A stretch of DNA of 64,000 nt from Annona cherimola (taxonomy: Eukaryota > Streptophyta > Magnoliopsida > Magnoliales > Annonaceae), in assembly GCA_030490835.1 (NCBI GenBank), contig CM059973.1, positions 88,309,641 to 88,373,640 on the forward strand, written 5' to 3'. Under the pieces are notes generated by a model, which made no database searches, had not been told where the DNA came from, and worked only from the letters and a program-made list of their open reading frames with translations. Of the stretch, positions 23,901 through 35,063 are shown piece after piece (position 1 is the stretch's first letter; each line of letters starts with the position of its first letter). The translations under genes were made by a program, and so were the position numbers.

Positions 23901-26900
23901 CTTGTGAAAAGGGTATTTGGGGTCCTCATCTTATTGTTGTCCCTACAAGTGTCATGCTCAATTGGGAAACTGAGTTTCTCAAATGGTGCCCTGCATTTAA
24001 AATTCTGACATACTTTGGTAGTGCAAAAGAGCGAAGGTTAAAAAGGCAGGGTTGGTTGAAGCCCAATTCCTTCCATATGTGCATCACAACTTACCGACTT
24101 GTTATTCAGGATGCAAAAGTTTTCAAGCGGAAGAAGTGGAAATACCTGATTTTGGATGAAGCACATTTGATAAAGAACTGGAAGTCTCAGAGGTGGCAAA
24201 CTCTCCTAAATTTCAATTCAAAGCGGCGTATTTTATTGACAGGGACACCTCTCCAGAATGACCTTATGGAACTTTGGTCTTTGATGCATTTCTTAATGCC
24301 TCACATTTTTCAGTCACATCAGGAATTCAAGGATTGGTTCTGTAATCCAATTTCTGGCATGGTGGAAGGACAAGAAAAGGTTAACAAGGAGGTTGTAGAT
24401 CGCTTACATAATGTGCTCCGTCCTTTCATATTGCGTCGTCTGAAAAGGGATGTGGAGAAACAACTTCCAAAAAAATTTGAACATGTTATTTACTGCAGAC
24501 TCTCACGGAGACAGCGAAACTTGTATGAAGATTTCATTGCTAGCTCTGAAACACAAGCAACTTTGGCAAGTGCAAATTTTTTTGGGATGATTAGTGTCAT
24601 AATGCAGCTTCGTAAGGTTTGCAATCATCCAGACCTTTTTGAAGGTCGTCCAATTTTAAGCTCATTTGATATGCCTGGTATTGATCAGCAACTAAATTCT
24701 GATGTGTGCACAATTCTTTCTTCTGATCCATTCTCTAAAGTTGACCTCACGGGTCTATCATTTCTATTTACACACCATGATTTCAGCATGCCTTCCTGGG
24801 AGAGCGATGAGTTAGCCACGATTGGTACTCCTCCAAGTGCAATTGAGAATTTTCTTGACCTAGATAGGTGCTATGCAGCAGGATCCACCTATGTGACTAC
24901 TGATCCTATGAAGAAAGCAATTGGAAGCAACATTTTTGAAGAGATTCAGAAGGCCCTTGTTGAGGAGAGGGTCAAACAAGCAAGAGAAAGGATATCAGCC
25001 ATTGCATGGTGGAACAGATTGAAGTGTCAGAAGAAGCCCATTTATGGTACAACTTTGAAAGAGCTGGTTAGCATAAAGCATCCTGTTTTCCATATTCATC
25101 AGCAGAAAAATAATCCTTCCTGTTACATGGATTTCTCATCAAAGCTTAGTGATATTGTCTTGTCTCCAGTGGAACGGCTTGAAAAGATGCTTGATTTGAT
25201 TGAGTCATTTATGTTTGTAATCCCAGCAGCACGTGCTCCTTCACCTGTTTGTTGGTGTAGCAAATCAGATGCCCCTGTTTTTGCGCATCCTTCTTTTAAG
25301 GAAAAATCCACAGATGTCCTTTCTCCACTCCTTTCACCTGTAAGACCTGCCATTGTCAGGCGGCAAGTCTATTTTCCTGACAAGCGACTCATACAGTTTG
25401 ATTGTGGTAAGCTGCAGGAGCTTGCAGTCCTCCTCAGGCGTCTGAAATCAGAAGGTCACAGGGCATTGATATTCACTCAGATGACAAAGATGCTTGATAT
25501 CCTTGAGGCATTCATTAACTTGTATGGTTACACATATATGCGTTTGGATGGTTCTACTCAACCTGAGGAGAGGCAGACATTGATGCAGCGATTTAATACA
25601 AACCCAAAGTTTTTTCTATTTATTTTATCAACACGGAGTGGAGGTGTTGGCATCAACCTAGTTGGGGCTGATACAGTAATTTTTTACGACAGCGACTGGA
25701 ATCCTGCTATGGATCAACAAGCACAAGATAGGTGCCACAGGATAGGGCAAACTCGAGAAGTGCATATTTATCGACTAATTAGTGAAAGCACCATAGAAGA
25801 GAATATACTAAAGAAAGCAAATCAGAAGCGAGCACTTGATGATTTAGTCATACAGAGTGGTGGTTACAACACTGAATTCTTCAAAAAACTTGATCCCATG
25901 GAGTTGTTCTCAGGTCACAGAGCACTTCCTATTGAGAATATTAAGAATCGAAGATCATCTGGTGTTGAAGATTCTTTGAGCAGCATGGATCTACCTTTAT
26001 CAAATGCAGATGTTGAAGCTGCTTTGAAACAGGCAGAAGATGAAGCTGATTACATGGCCTTGAAGAAAGTTGAACAGGAGGAGGCTGTGGATAATCAGGA
26101 GTTCACTGAAGAGGCCATTTTAAAATTGGAAGATGAGGATCTTACAAATGATGATGATGTGCAGGCCGATGAAAAGATTGGTGAAGGGCCTGCCAATTCA
26201 ACTGCCATTGTGATTAAGGATGCGGGCAGAACCTTGCATGGGGGTATCACAAAGGAAAAAGCAGCTCTCACTTTGGCTATGAGAGAGGAAGATGTTGACA
26301 TGCTGGCTGATGTCAAGCAGATGGCGGCAGCAGCAGCTGCTGCGGGACAAGCGAGTTCCTCATTTGAAAATCACCTTCGGCCAATTGACAGGTATGCAAT
26401 GCGCTTCTTGGAACTATGGGATCCAATAATAGACAAATCTGCAATAGAATCGCAAGTCGAATTCGAGGAAGCAGAATGGGAGTTAGATCGTATCGAGAAA
26501 TTCAAGGAAAATCTAGAAGCTGAAATTGATGAAGATGAGGAACCCTTAGTGTATGAAAGTAAGTTCCTCCTGAAGATTTACATCTCTTCACTGTTTGGTT
26601 TATTTACTGCTTTCATGCATGCAATTAATCATGCCTGAGACCTGAAATGCTGTCCCTGACTGACAGTCTGACATGCAAAATGGATTTCCTTGAGCTTCAG
26701 TGGATTTAAATTACAGGAAGTTCTTAGTTGTGGCCATGCAGTTTGGGCTATTTGATCATTATAGGGGCTGATATTAAGCCCATCTATTTCTTTGCCGACT
26801 TCGATTGTTTTTATTCTTGTATCTGAAATGATCTTAAACTTGTATCATTACTCGTTTGAGCTAACGTTTCGTTCATATTGACTTTGAATTTTAATTTACT

Positions 26901-29900
26901 GAAGCTTCTTTTCAATTCATGACTGGCCTGCTGCATGTGTAGGATGGGATGCTGATTTTGCAACTGAGGCATACAGGCAAGAAGTTGAGGCCTTAGCTCA
27001 ACGTCAGGTCTGCCTTTATGATCTTAGCTGCTATAAGTGACTCTATTTCCGTGTTGTGCATTTATTTGACAGTGTCAGTTGCTTGGCAGCTGATGGAAGA
27101 AAAGGAAGCTGAGGCTAAAGCAATAGAAGATGCAGAGGATGAAATTGATGAACCTATTACTACTGAGCATAAACGCAAGGCAAAAAAGAAGACAAAAAAG
27201 ATGAAATTCAAGTCTCTTAAGAAGGGAGCTCTGGCATCTGATTCAGAAGCATTGTGTGATGAACAACCGATCAAAACAGAACATGTTTCCGCTGATGAGA
27301 ATGCCATTAGCCCTGAGGCTTATTCGCCAGATTTCATCCCACAATCACCACCTGTTAAAAATAAACGTAAAAAGTCTCTGCTGTCACAGGAAGATGAAGA
27401 AGAGAAGAGCTCAAAGAGACTGTCAAAGAAACCTAAGAAGGGTCATGACAGGAGTTTAGTTGATTCTGGCACTATGGATAAGCAGAATGTTGGATCTAAA
27501 GGATTCAAGGCTGGTGATATGGCTACTGATTTTGAGGTCAAATCGTCAAGCAAGAACAAGAGTGGAGGGAAGATCTCCATAGCGGCCATGCCATTGAAAC
27601 GTGTTTTGTTGATTAGAGCTGAGAAGATGAAGAAGAAGGGGAGTGTTTGGTCAAAAGATTGTATTCCTTCAGCAGATTCATGGTCATCACAGGAGGATGC
27701 CATTTTGTGTGCTGCTGTGCATGAGTATAGTGCGAACTGGAGTCTGGCAAGTGACATTCTTTATGATATGCCTGCTGGGGGAGGTTTTAGAGGTAGATTC
27801 CGCCATCCTACCCATTGCTGTGAGAGATATAGGGAACTGTTCGTTAGATATGTTTCATCTACAGCAACAGAGCAGCCTAACAATGAGAAGGCTAGTTCTG
27901 GAAAGGCTCTCCTTAAAGTAACAGAGGTAGAGCTGTCCCTATTGAATCTCCTCTTTTGCTTGATTACAGTGCATATCATCACCATATGATGGTTTGAAAA
28001 ATAACGGATAAAGTTTCTTGCTAGCAATGAAATTGGAATATTACTGGAATGGAACCAACTAAAGTTGGACAATGTTTTAATTATAGCAACCAACATGAGC
28101 CAGTTTTCAATTTGATTTAGACGGTTGTTATGCCTTGTTTGTTGTTAATATAGATTCCTTCCAACTCAAAAATTCTATTTCAGTCATCATCATCATCATC
28201 ATCATCATCATAAGTCATTTCCCACCTAGGTGGGGTTGGCTGCATGGATTCTGTTGCGCCATTCTTGGCGATTTATGTCAGTACTAAAAATAAAAATCTA
28301 TTTATTTTATTCATTTTTGCTGTCCATTTATGGTCTTTCATGGCTAACTGGTGGTACGATCACTTAACCATGGAGCTTGTTTACTAACCGATAATCTAGT
28401 ATAACGTTGCATATCATATGTGGGGATTGAGGATTCACTCAGGATTTTCTTTCCTTCAGGATCATATACAGATGCTTCTTGATGTGGCAAGTGAACAGGC
28501 AGACAATGAACTGCTCCTTCAAAAGCACTTTACTGCAATACTCTCTTCAGTCTGGAGGGCAAAGTTGCGTGCTGACAATCATCAGCGCATGTCATCTTCC
28601 CGTAACACTGTTTATGCAAGTGGGAGGTTTCTCTCTACAACAAATCGTATCTCTATTAAAACTAGAAGGGAACCTGACAAGATGAGCTTGGGTACTTTTG
28701 GCATGAAGGCCAAGTTGTTAGCATCTGCCCTCGCTGATACTTTTCAGCAGGCACGTGATGAAGAGCCAGTGGTTCCAACCAGCGAGCAAGAATCCTTAGC
28801 AACTGCAGAACAAATGGAAATAACATTGGAGTTTCAGGAGAGTCTGGTAGACCCTGGAACCCCTCTGCCACCAGTCATTACAATGCCAGTATATGGCTCA
28901 GTCCCACCAGAGTCCATGGGTGAACCACTGAAAGGAAGAATGCTTTCAGAATCTTCTTGCAAATTAGCTGAAGGTCGTTTAAGGTACACAGCTGCTAATA
29001 CCATCTCACTATTTCGTTTTTGGGATTGCATTATTCGTACTTCTATGCTAGTTTTCCTTTTCAATCTATCCTTGGGAAGCACAACAGAATTGAAGTTGCA
29101 ATCTGGCCACGACATCGATGATGGTTAAGTAGCTCAGTCAGTGATAAACATCTTACTGAAATTTTAATCCCCATAGAAGTTGGTAATGGTAGTGCAATAC
29201 TTATAAGAAAAGATTCCTCTCTCCAGGGGGGGTGTTTAGGAAGTGATAAAACCTTTGAATGAGAAGCTTTTGATATAGAAGTTTTTGAATTGATAGAAAA
29301 TGATGTGGTATGATAGAGGTAATGACGAAGAGTAAAGAGAATAAAGTTAAAATAGATAGGTTAGTTGTATGGGTAGTCGTGTAGAAATGATTGAAAAGTA
29401 AGATAGTTGTATATGAAGATGTGAAGAAGTGATTAAAAAATAGGGTAGTTGTGGAGAGTGAAAAGTTTTAGATGGAGAAGTTTTCCTTATCCAAACATGC
29501 CCCGGATAAATTTTTAAGGTGATGACCAGAACTTCGCTGTAGTCCTTTATGGATGACTTCCAGCAATAGGGGACTACAGTAGACAATATGCTGTTTAAGC
29601 TACACCAATTTGGGTCCTAAAGGGCTTGTGATAGCTTACCTAGAGCAATAAGGCAACAGTTCATTGGAGGATTAGTCATCTCTAGAAACAGCAACTGGAT
29701 CTCCCACAACTCAAAAAAAGAAGGAAATTTTTTTTTATAAGCTGACACATGGCCCTAGTTTCTTGGGCCCAGATTAGACCCAGCTTTGATGGAAACCAAA
29801 GGGACCTTTTTATAGCTTTGTAAATGTGTAAAATCTCCTGCTGAAGATAATGTGTGGCACATATATCATTTTCTGGGAACAGACACTACTTGCAGCTCAA

Positions 29901-32900
29901 GTGGTTGATTTTCTACCTTTTCAGCTTGTTAGGGCTTAACGTTAGATCCTTAAATGCAATAATCCCATCTGAGTCAGGTGTGTAATTTGAGCTTGATGTG
30001 GAACTTAAACAAAACAGCTTGAGTTTGGTTTGAACTTGGATTGCTCAGGCTCAAGCTTTGCTTTTAAACTTGTAATTTGAACTTGACCTGAGCTGATCTG
30101 AGTCAAAATGAATAATATTTTAATATGGAATTTATATTCTCTATATCATAATATGTCACAGCAAATTATGTCTTCAACGAGCTGAGCTTAAGCTTAGAGT
30201 GAGCTAAGCTTCTAATTGGCCCATATTGAGAAGCCACTTTCGCTAAAGTTTTGAACTTGAATTGTTTGCTAAACAAGCCTAAATTCTGGACTTTCGGTGG
30301 TTTGCAAGTTCCTACTTCAAACCTAAGTTTAAGCTTTCTGGAGCCAACCCAAACCAGCCTGTAAGTAAGTGGTTTTGCTAAATTATGGCCGTACTTACAG
30401 TAGTGACATAGTTCAAATTGTTCCTCATTTGGGCATGAATTTGGGTTAAGTTGCTTCGAAGCCTACTAACCGATCTCAAGTGGGTCATTTGAGTTAGGGG
30501 ATCAACTTACGACCTTAGTATGAATTCACTGCAGAAATGAAACTAAAATAGAGGTGGCGTTTTTTTATGGGCAAAAACCACACATACCCATGAATTTTAC
30601 TCCTAATTCTGCTTATACCCACAAACTTTCAAAAAATGTCTTTTATATCCATGAATTTTCATCCTAATTCCACATATACTTATGTTGTTAGAAATCCAAC
30701 ATAAGTAATCTGTTGAATGAGCCGTTAACCTCCATGTAAAATGACAAATATACTCAAGCCTTAATATAGTTTGAAGTTTTTTGCTCAAAATTAAAGATTT
30801 ATATTCAAATGATATATTGTTTTGTAGTTATATAATTACTAAGGGTGTGTTTGTTTGAGGTAAAAAAATGTCAACCAAAATTTTTCAATCCAAAACTTTT
30901 CATTTTTCATAACTACTCTATTTTTTCACATTTTCCTATACAAACTACCCTACTTTTCAATCATTTCTACACAACTACTCATACAACTAACCTATCTATT
31001 TTAACTTTATTCTCTTTACTCATCATCATTACCCCTATTATATCACATCATTTTCTATCAATTTGACAACTTCTACCCCAAAAACTTTTCATCAAAAGTT
31101 TTATCTCCAACCAAACACACCCTAAAAATTCATTACAATATGAATTTTTTAGCTATAAAATCATAATTAGGCATGAACATATTCCTCATTTAATAGGGGG
31201 TTAAAAGCCTGTTTAACAGATCATTAACAGCATAAGTGTATGTGGAATTAGGTGAACATTTACGAGTATAAGAGACATTTTTGAAAGTTTGTGGGTATAA
31301 ATGGAATTTGGGGTAAAATTCGTGGGTATATAAGGAATTCACCCGTTTTTTTATTCTTGTATAACCCAGCTGTAGTTGGTTTTGGCCATACTCAGGTTTA
31401 GTAGGGTTAAGTTAAACTTTATATATATAACAAGTCTTTAAAATGCATAAACATTAGGTCATCAAGCATTGAAAAAAAAAAAAAAAAAAACTCCTATGCG
31501 GTAAGTACTAAACAACTTATCAAGACAAAAAAAAATTAATATCAACACAACTTAATTTTAAAATTCATTGTGCTTATGGTTTATCCTGAGCTTATGCAGT
31601 TGGTGAACTTCAGATTTTATGCGGGCAGCAGCCCCTTTATCTGAATTTCAATTTTGGGCATATCCAATGCAAACATTAGGTTGAGAAATCGTGCATGTCT
31701 AGCCCAATCTATAAAAAAAATCGGTTTGGACAGAATCAGGTAGACAAAGTGGCGACCTTATAATCAAATGGATTCTGGGCGCAAGCTTTGTAATATTCTA
31801 TTGAATTCAACTAAATGTTTGGTCAAGTAGGCTCAACGCTTTTGGTAACTGGAGTACCTTGATTATTTTTTTTATAATAAAGACCTTGATATTTAGATAT
31901 AGAGGCTCTTCTACAGAAGCATGGTAGGAAGTTCACGTGCTCAACATAGGAATTGCGTCTTACCTGTTTAGCTAGTATGTGCATTTAAAAATCCAGGAAA
32001 AGAAATGGGAGAGATCAAAATTCCACCTACCTGATTCTTGTGTGTAGACTATTTCACCAGGAGCCTGATTATATACATCATGATGTATTCTAGGCTAAAA
32101 TACAACATTCGTTTATTTTATTTTATTTTATTTTTTTCTTCATAAACATGTTTTCATAAGTGTATTTAATACATATACTAAGTTTTGCCATTTTTAATAA
32201 TTTTACATATTTATTTTTTTATTTTTAAAAAATCATCAATTTCAAGGGGTATTTAAGTCATTTCTCGCCCCTTAAAAAACTTAATTTTTAAAAATAAAAA
32301 ATTAAATATGTAGAAGTATTGTAAAATGACAAAACTTGGTATATAGATTAAATACACATAGGAAACATGTTTATAAAGAAAAAAAATATATATAACTAAG
32401 TGTAAAAATAAATGAATATTGTATTTTAGCTTAAAATACATCGTGATGTATATAATCATACTCCATTTTGCGCAGTATACTTTGCTAAGGTTACTGTTGC
32501 CTTCTAGCTACTATCATACAAGCCAATGCTTCCCCTCAGAATTTTTGCCTCCCAATATCTAGTGTTTTGGAATCACTGAGGCAGAAACCTCCATACCAGC
32601 CAAACTATTCCCCTTGTCTACCACAAAAGTGAAGCATCCTTATTGAAATCTCTTCCTCTTCCCATTACCCTTTGCCCTTAGTGGTCACTACCCAAGTGCT
32701 AACATAAAATTTAGCATGTATTCTAGTTGTTGTTTGGCTGCCACTGTCCACCGCTAGGATATGAATGTTGTTTGTCTGTTAGAGTACTTCTGCACAAATT
32801 TTGTCTTTTAATCTTTAAAAAACACTGTTCACAGAAGCTTCCAAATTTTGCTTCTCGAAAAGCAGCACTACACTGGCCAAATGTGTGGAGAATGAAAACA

Positions 32901-33805
32901 AACCTAATCCAATTGTTCTGTGAAAGTTGAGCTGAAATCAACCTAATCATTGCCCGAGCAACCTTAAAATTTTTTACAAATAGTTTTTTTATTATTTTTA
33001 TGGATATGTGGGTCCTACCTAGATCTTTTCCTATTTCTTTAAAAAAATTGCCAAATTTCACATGGAGAAAAATCTAGGTGGGGCCCACATCTATTTAAAA
33101 AATAAAATAGAATAAAATAAATATATTTTATGGTCGACATTATGGGATTCCCAGCAATCATTTAGTTGTTGGATCAGGATTATACAGATAGGATTTTTGG
33201 CCTTAATTTTTAGTGAAATTTGCAATTTTGTAATTTGGAAGTCATCTGCGGATCTTTTAGGCTTTACTCCTATTCTGTTGACTGATGATACTTAACATTG
33301 GTGATTCCTAAATTTATCTTCGTATTATTTCTTCTCTGTGTGATATTTCATGCGGACATTCAATTGCAGGACTGCATTGAAGGCTTGCTTTGAAGGTGAT
33401 GGGGTAGGTTGGGCATCAGCAGCTTTTGCTGCCACTGACACCGTCAGGTTGCACTCTAGTGCAAAATCACAGTTGCTAGGGAAGCACAAGGCAACACCGG
33501 ATTCAATTAAGTCTTCAAAATCCAAGTTTCCAAGAATGAAAGAACCAAATGTAGACTTTCCACTGGCTGCTAAACCTGTGCTGCAATCTCCTGTTGCTGC
33601 TGCCTCACCAGATCACACTTGGAATCCCACTTTGCTACCTTTCATCCATGTAACTGAGAACGATGAAGAACATCCTAACTCCTTTGTTCAAGATCCTTCC
33701 CCAACAGAATGCTTTGAAATGATGCTGGATCCATTTGACCCAGCCATCATTGCTGGTCTCGATGACTGCTCTTCATTTTCGGATGATATCACAGATATTG
33801 GATGA
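14965..33805 (+). CDS. PIE1: SWR1-complex ATPase PIE1 (SWI2/SNF2 chromatin remodeller)
   Basis: Coding exons: 14965-15021, 15397-15477, 15689-15796, 15977-16057, 16169-16257, 16369-16478, 16553-16614, 17169-17304, 17395-17469, 17560-17705, 17786-17911, 19290-19328, 21910-21978, 23299-23361, 23441-26558, 26943-27007, 27090-27926, 28460-28983 and 33370-33805. They total 6222 bases in one frame: 2073 residues, close to the size I recall for Arabidopsis PIE1. In order the protein has an HSA domain (about 30-105, THWDHVLEEMIWLSKDF), acidic stretches (about 180-440), an SNF2 N-lobe with Walker A DEMGLGKT near 549 and DEAH near 652, the long lobe-splitting insertion typical of INO80/SWR1 ATPases, a helicase C-lobe ending in DRCHRIGQTREV near 1177, and a SANT/Myb domain (about 1660-1735). 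Family knowledge: PIE1 is the catalytic subunit that exchanges H2A for H2A.Z and affects flowering time through FLC. All introns are GT-AG except intron 4, which is GC-AG. Confidence 0.95.
16058..16168 (+). other. GC-AG intron 4 of PIE1
   Basis: The exon ends in aagctg and the intron starts gcaagt and ends atttcag. Splicing here keeps IKIEKL-VLYKHQLEL in frame. The nearest GT, four bases downstream, breaks the frame. The donor otherwise matches the consensus strongly, as is usual for GC donors. Confidence 0.8.
17912..19289 (+). other. PIE1 intron 11
   Basis: This intron of 1378 bp contains short frames on both strands but no recognised repeat or gene. It runs from gtgaga to tttgcag. Confidence 0.6.
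19847..21162. mobile_element. Non-autonomous hAT-like element in PIE1 intron 12, 1316 bp
   Basis: Terminal TAGGGTGTTAACGG faces the complement of ccattaacaccctta. Perfect 8 bp repeats gagtgagt flank it (19839-19846 and 21163-21170). The outer 150 bp on each side are built of aacccatttaa and cgggttg repeats. The interior (about 20100-20930) is GC-richer, with a (GA)n tract near 20229-20246 and open frames that encode nothing recognisable, so it is not a transposase. The interior looks like inserted or captured foreign sequence. It makes up half of the 2581 bp intron. A decayed relative lies at 495-1050. Confidence 0.85.
21358..21712. repeat. Foldback family B copy B5 (PIE1 intron 12)
   Basis: A central palindrome around ccaacagttttcattccc carries complementary halves with atcatttttggattttt. 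The outer arms of about 45 bp are strongly inverted: gtattgaaaccttaatacat on the left and the complement of atgtattgaggtttcaatac on the right. Confidence 0.75.
22098..22260. repeat. hAT-like left end(s) in PIE1 intron 13
   Basis: tagaggtgcaacttgg at 22098 matches the left end of the element at 9264. A second hAT-style start, taggggtggaacc, follows at about 22120 with ctaccctta and cgggttggtt subterminal blocks. I could not locate a matching right end before the next exon. Confidence 0.5.
22295..22615. repeat. Degenerate tandem repeat in PIE1 intron 13
   Basis: About five to six imperfect units of roughly 50-65 bp are built on aattaactgtccagacat followed by tgcaaaatgaataacctgtta. Unit boundaries are blurred by divergence. 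They may be internal repeats of the hAT-like element that begins at 22098. Confidence 0.6.
28184..28275 (+). repeat. Dispersed repeat family C, copy 1 (PIE1 intron 17)
   Basis: A (CAT)n run of about nine units is followed by taagtcatttcccacctagg, tggggttggctgcatggatt and ctgttgcgcc. Related copies lie at 34602-34676 and 60203-60300. The layout resembles a repeat tail that is widespread in plant genomes; I do not name the family. Confidence 0.6.
29224..29503. repeat. Tourist-like MITE family A (A7), minus orientation
   Basis: It begins gggggtgtttaggaagtg and ends ttatccaaacatgcccc, with the family phrases gatgtggtatgatagagg and agtaaagagaataaagttaa between. Confidence 0.75.
30569..31344. mobile_element. 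Long-TIR foldback element (MULE-like) carrying a nested MITE
   Basis: The left end gggcaaaaaccacacatacc faces an inverted right end whose complement reads gggtgaattccttatatacc. Complementarity continues for about 170 bp (ccacaaactttcaaaaa, taattccacatacacttatg). The 10 bp sequence gtttttttat flanks both sides (30559-30568 and 31345-31354). Long terminal inverted repeats and a 9-11 bp duplication fit non-autonomous Mutator-like elements. The 280 bp family A MITE at 30843-31122 sits in its centre. Confidence 0.8.
30843..31122. repeat. Tourist-like MITE family A (A8), nested
   Basis: GGGTGTGTTTGTTTGAGG and the inverted ccaaccaaacacaccc form the ends, with TAA on both sides (30840-30842 and 31123-31125). 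This is one of the best preserved copies and a good reference for the family. Confidence 0.85.
32062..32455. repeat. Foldback family B copy B6 (PIE1 intron 18)
   Basis: The palindromic core contains gtgtatttaatacatatact and aagttttgccatttttaat with their complements. The outer arms of about 50 bp are closely inverted: attatatacatcatgatgta on the left and the complement of tacatcgtgatgtatataat on the right. Confidence 0.75.
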
Positions 33806-33859
33806 GATGGCCTTGATGACTGCTCTTCATTTTCAGATGATATCGCGGATGTTGGATGA
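33752..33859 (+). repeat. 54 bp tandem duplication spanning the PIE1 stop codon
   Basis: Unit 1 (33752-33805) encodes the last residues AGLDDCSSFSDDITDIG and the TGA. Unit 2 (33806-33859) repeats it with 7 differences and its own in-frame TGA. The length is a multiple of three. Three of the seven changes are silent if unit 2 is read in frame. Confidence 0.9.
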
Positions 33860-35063
33860 GAATTCTGCGAGAGATGATGGCGTTCAGTCGCTTTCTCAGA
33901 GATGGGCCATTGTTGCCAACCTTGGTGTCACAGCCCAATGCTGCAGCAGTGACAAGTTGATTATGCTTATTTCCGAAAATTATTTCACATAATGATTATT
34001 GGTATGGCACTGCTTCCAATTTCATCTTGTGATGGGCAGCAAACGGGTGTTTTGGGGCACCCAGTTGTACCATAGTTAAAAGAGGGGCTGCAGTTTGTAA
34101 AGTATTTACCGTGTAATTTTAATGGGCTCAGGGAACTGTGATTTCGATGTTTCCCTGTGCCTTTCAAGCGGAAAATTTTGCGGGGTTTGCCCGCGAAGAT
34201 AGAGGGTCAAAACGCATGGTTATTTTTCCATCCGCTAACATGGTTGGAGGGTGCTTCCATTTTTGTAGCATTGACTCTGAGAATCATCAAAATGCTAATC
34301 CCCTTGCTGTTTTCACCAGATGTTTTTATCAAACGGGCAGGATCTTGTATTTTTGTTCCCGCCCGTCTGTTTGGAATCCTGTAGTTGCGTTCACTTGTGC
34401 TGACCCCTTCAACGCAAAACATCCAGCCTAACCTTGACGGCTATAACGCTGAACATGCTTATCTCAAATTTTCATAAATTGCAGCGGCTTCTCTTTTAGC
34501 TCGGAGTTTGCTTTGAAGCTGCAATTAGTTGAAATCATTCATTGACGTCGCCATAGAAACAGTTTTTTTTCTTCGAATTTGATCGAGACTTGAGTTCCGC
34601 CACCATCACCATCATCATAGCCATTTCTAACCTATATGGGATCCGCTGTATGGATTCCGTAGTGCGAGTTCCATCAATATAAGGGGGAAAAAAGTCACGA
34701 AAAAACCATATATTTTCCTCCTGTGCACTTACTCGCAAAAACACGTGGTGACCAATATGCAAATGGGATGTACTTTTTTTTAAAAAAAAAAAAAAACATA
34801 AGATTGCAGTTGGCCTTAAAAATAACCATCAAAAACAAAATAATCAGCAGCAAGGACGCAATGAAAATTACTTGCTGCAAAATAACAATTCCCAACTTAC
34901 AATATCACGTTCTAAGTGGTAGAACCTCTCAGTTCAGACATCGTATTCCCAACCCGCCCAATTGTTGTAAAGATTACATTAATCGGCAAAAGAACCACGA
35001 ATCCCCTCCTAATGCGGTCACAAGGGAATCATTTCCCACCAGACCCCCTCAAAACAATCAGGA
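33860..35063. other. Convergent 3' regions of PIE1 and the EMB2759-like gene
   Basis: This spacer is shared by the 3' ends of two converging genes. It contains a family C repeat (34602-34676: caccatcaccatcatcatag, then cctatatgggatccgctgta) and an A-run at about 34781-34796. I see no additional gene. Open frames at 34138-34431 show no known domain. Confidence 0.5.
34602..34676 (+). repeat. Dispersed repeat family C, copy 2
   Basis: A degenerate cat-rich run is followed by agccatttctaacctatatg and tgtatggattccgtagtg, matching the order of the copy at 28184. Confidence 0.5.

Larger units (their letters stand above)
28984..33369 (+). other. PIE1 intron 18 (4386 bp), transposon-rich
   Basis: The intron holds a family A MITE (29224-29503), gcttgag/ttgaactt-rich remnants of a hAT-like type (about 29930-30500), a foldback with a nested MITE (30569-31344), a poly-A run at about 31471-31489, and a foldback family B copy (32062-32455). 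Nothing is recognised from 32460 to 33369. The split Arg codon AG|G joins residues RLR-TALKACFEGDG of the flanking exons. Confidence 0.8.

Noticed and set aside
31471..31489. Poly-A run as a retrotransposon tail
   Set aside because: No reverse transcriptase sequence or target duplication accompanies it; slippage is as likely.
34138..34431. 97-codon frame after PIE1
   Set aside because: It lies in the likely 3' UTR with competing frames on both strands and no domain.
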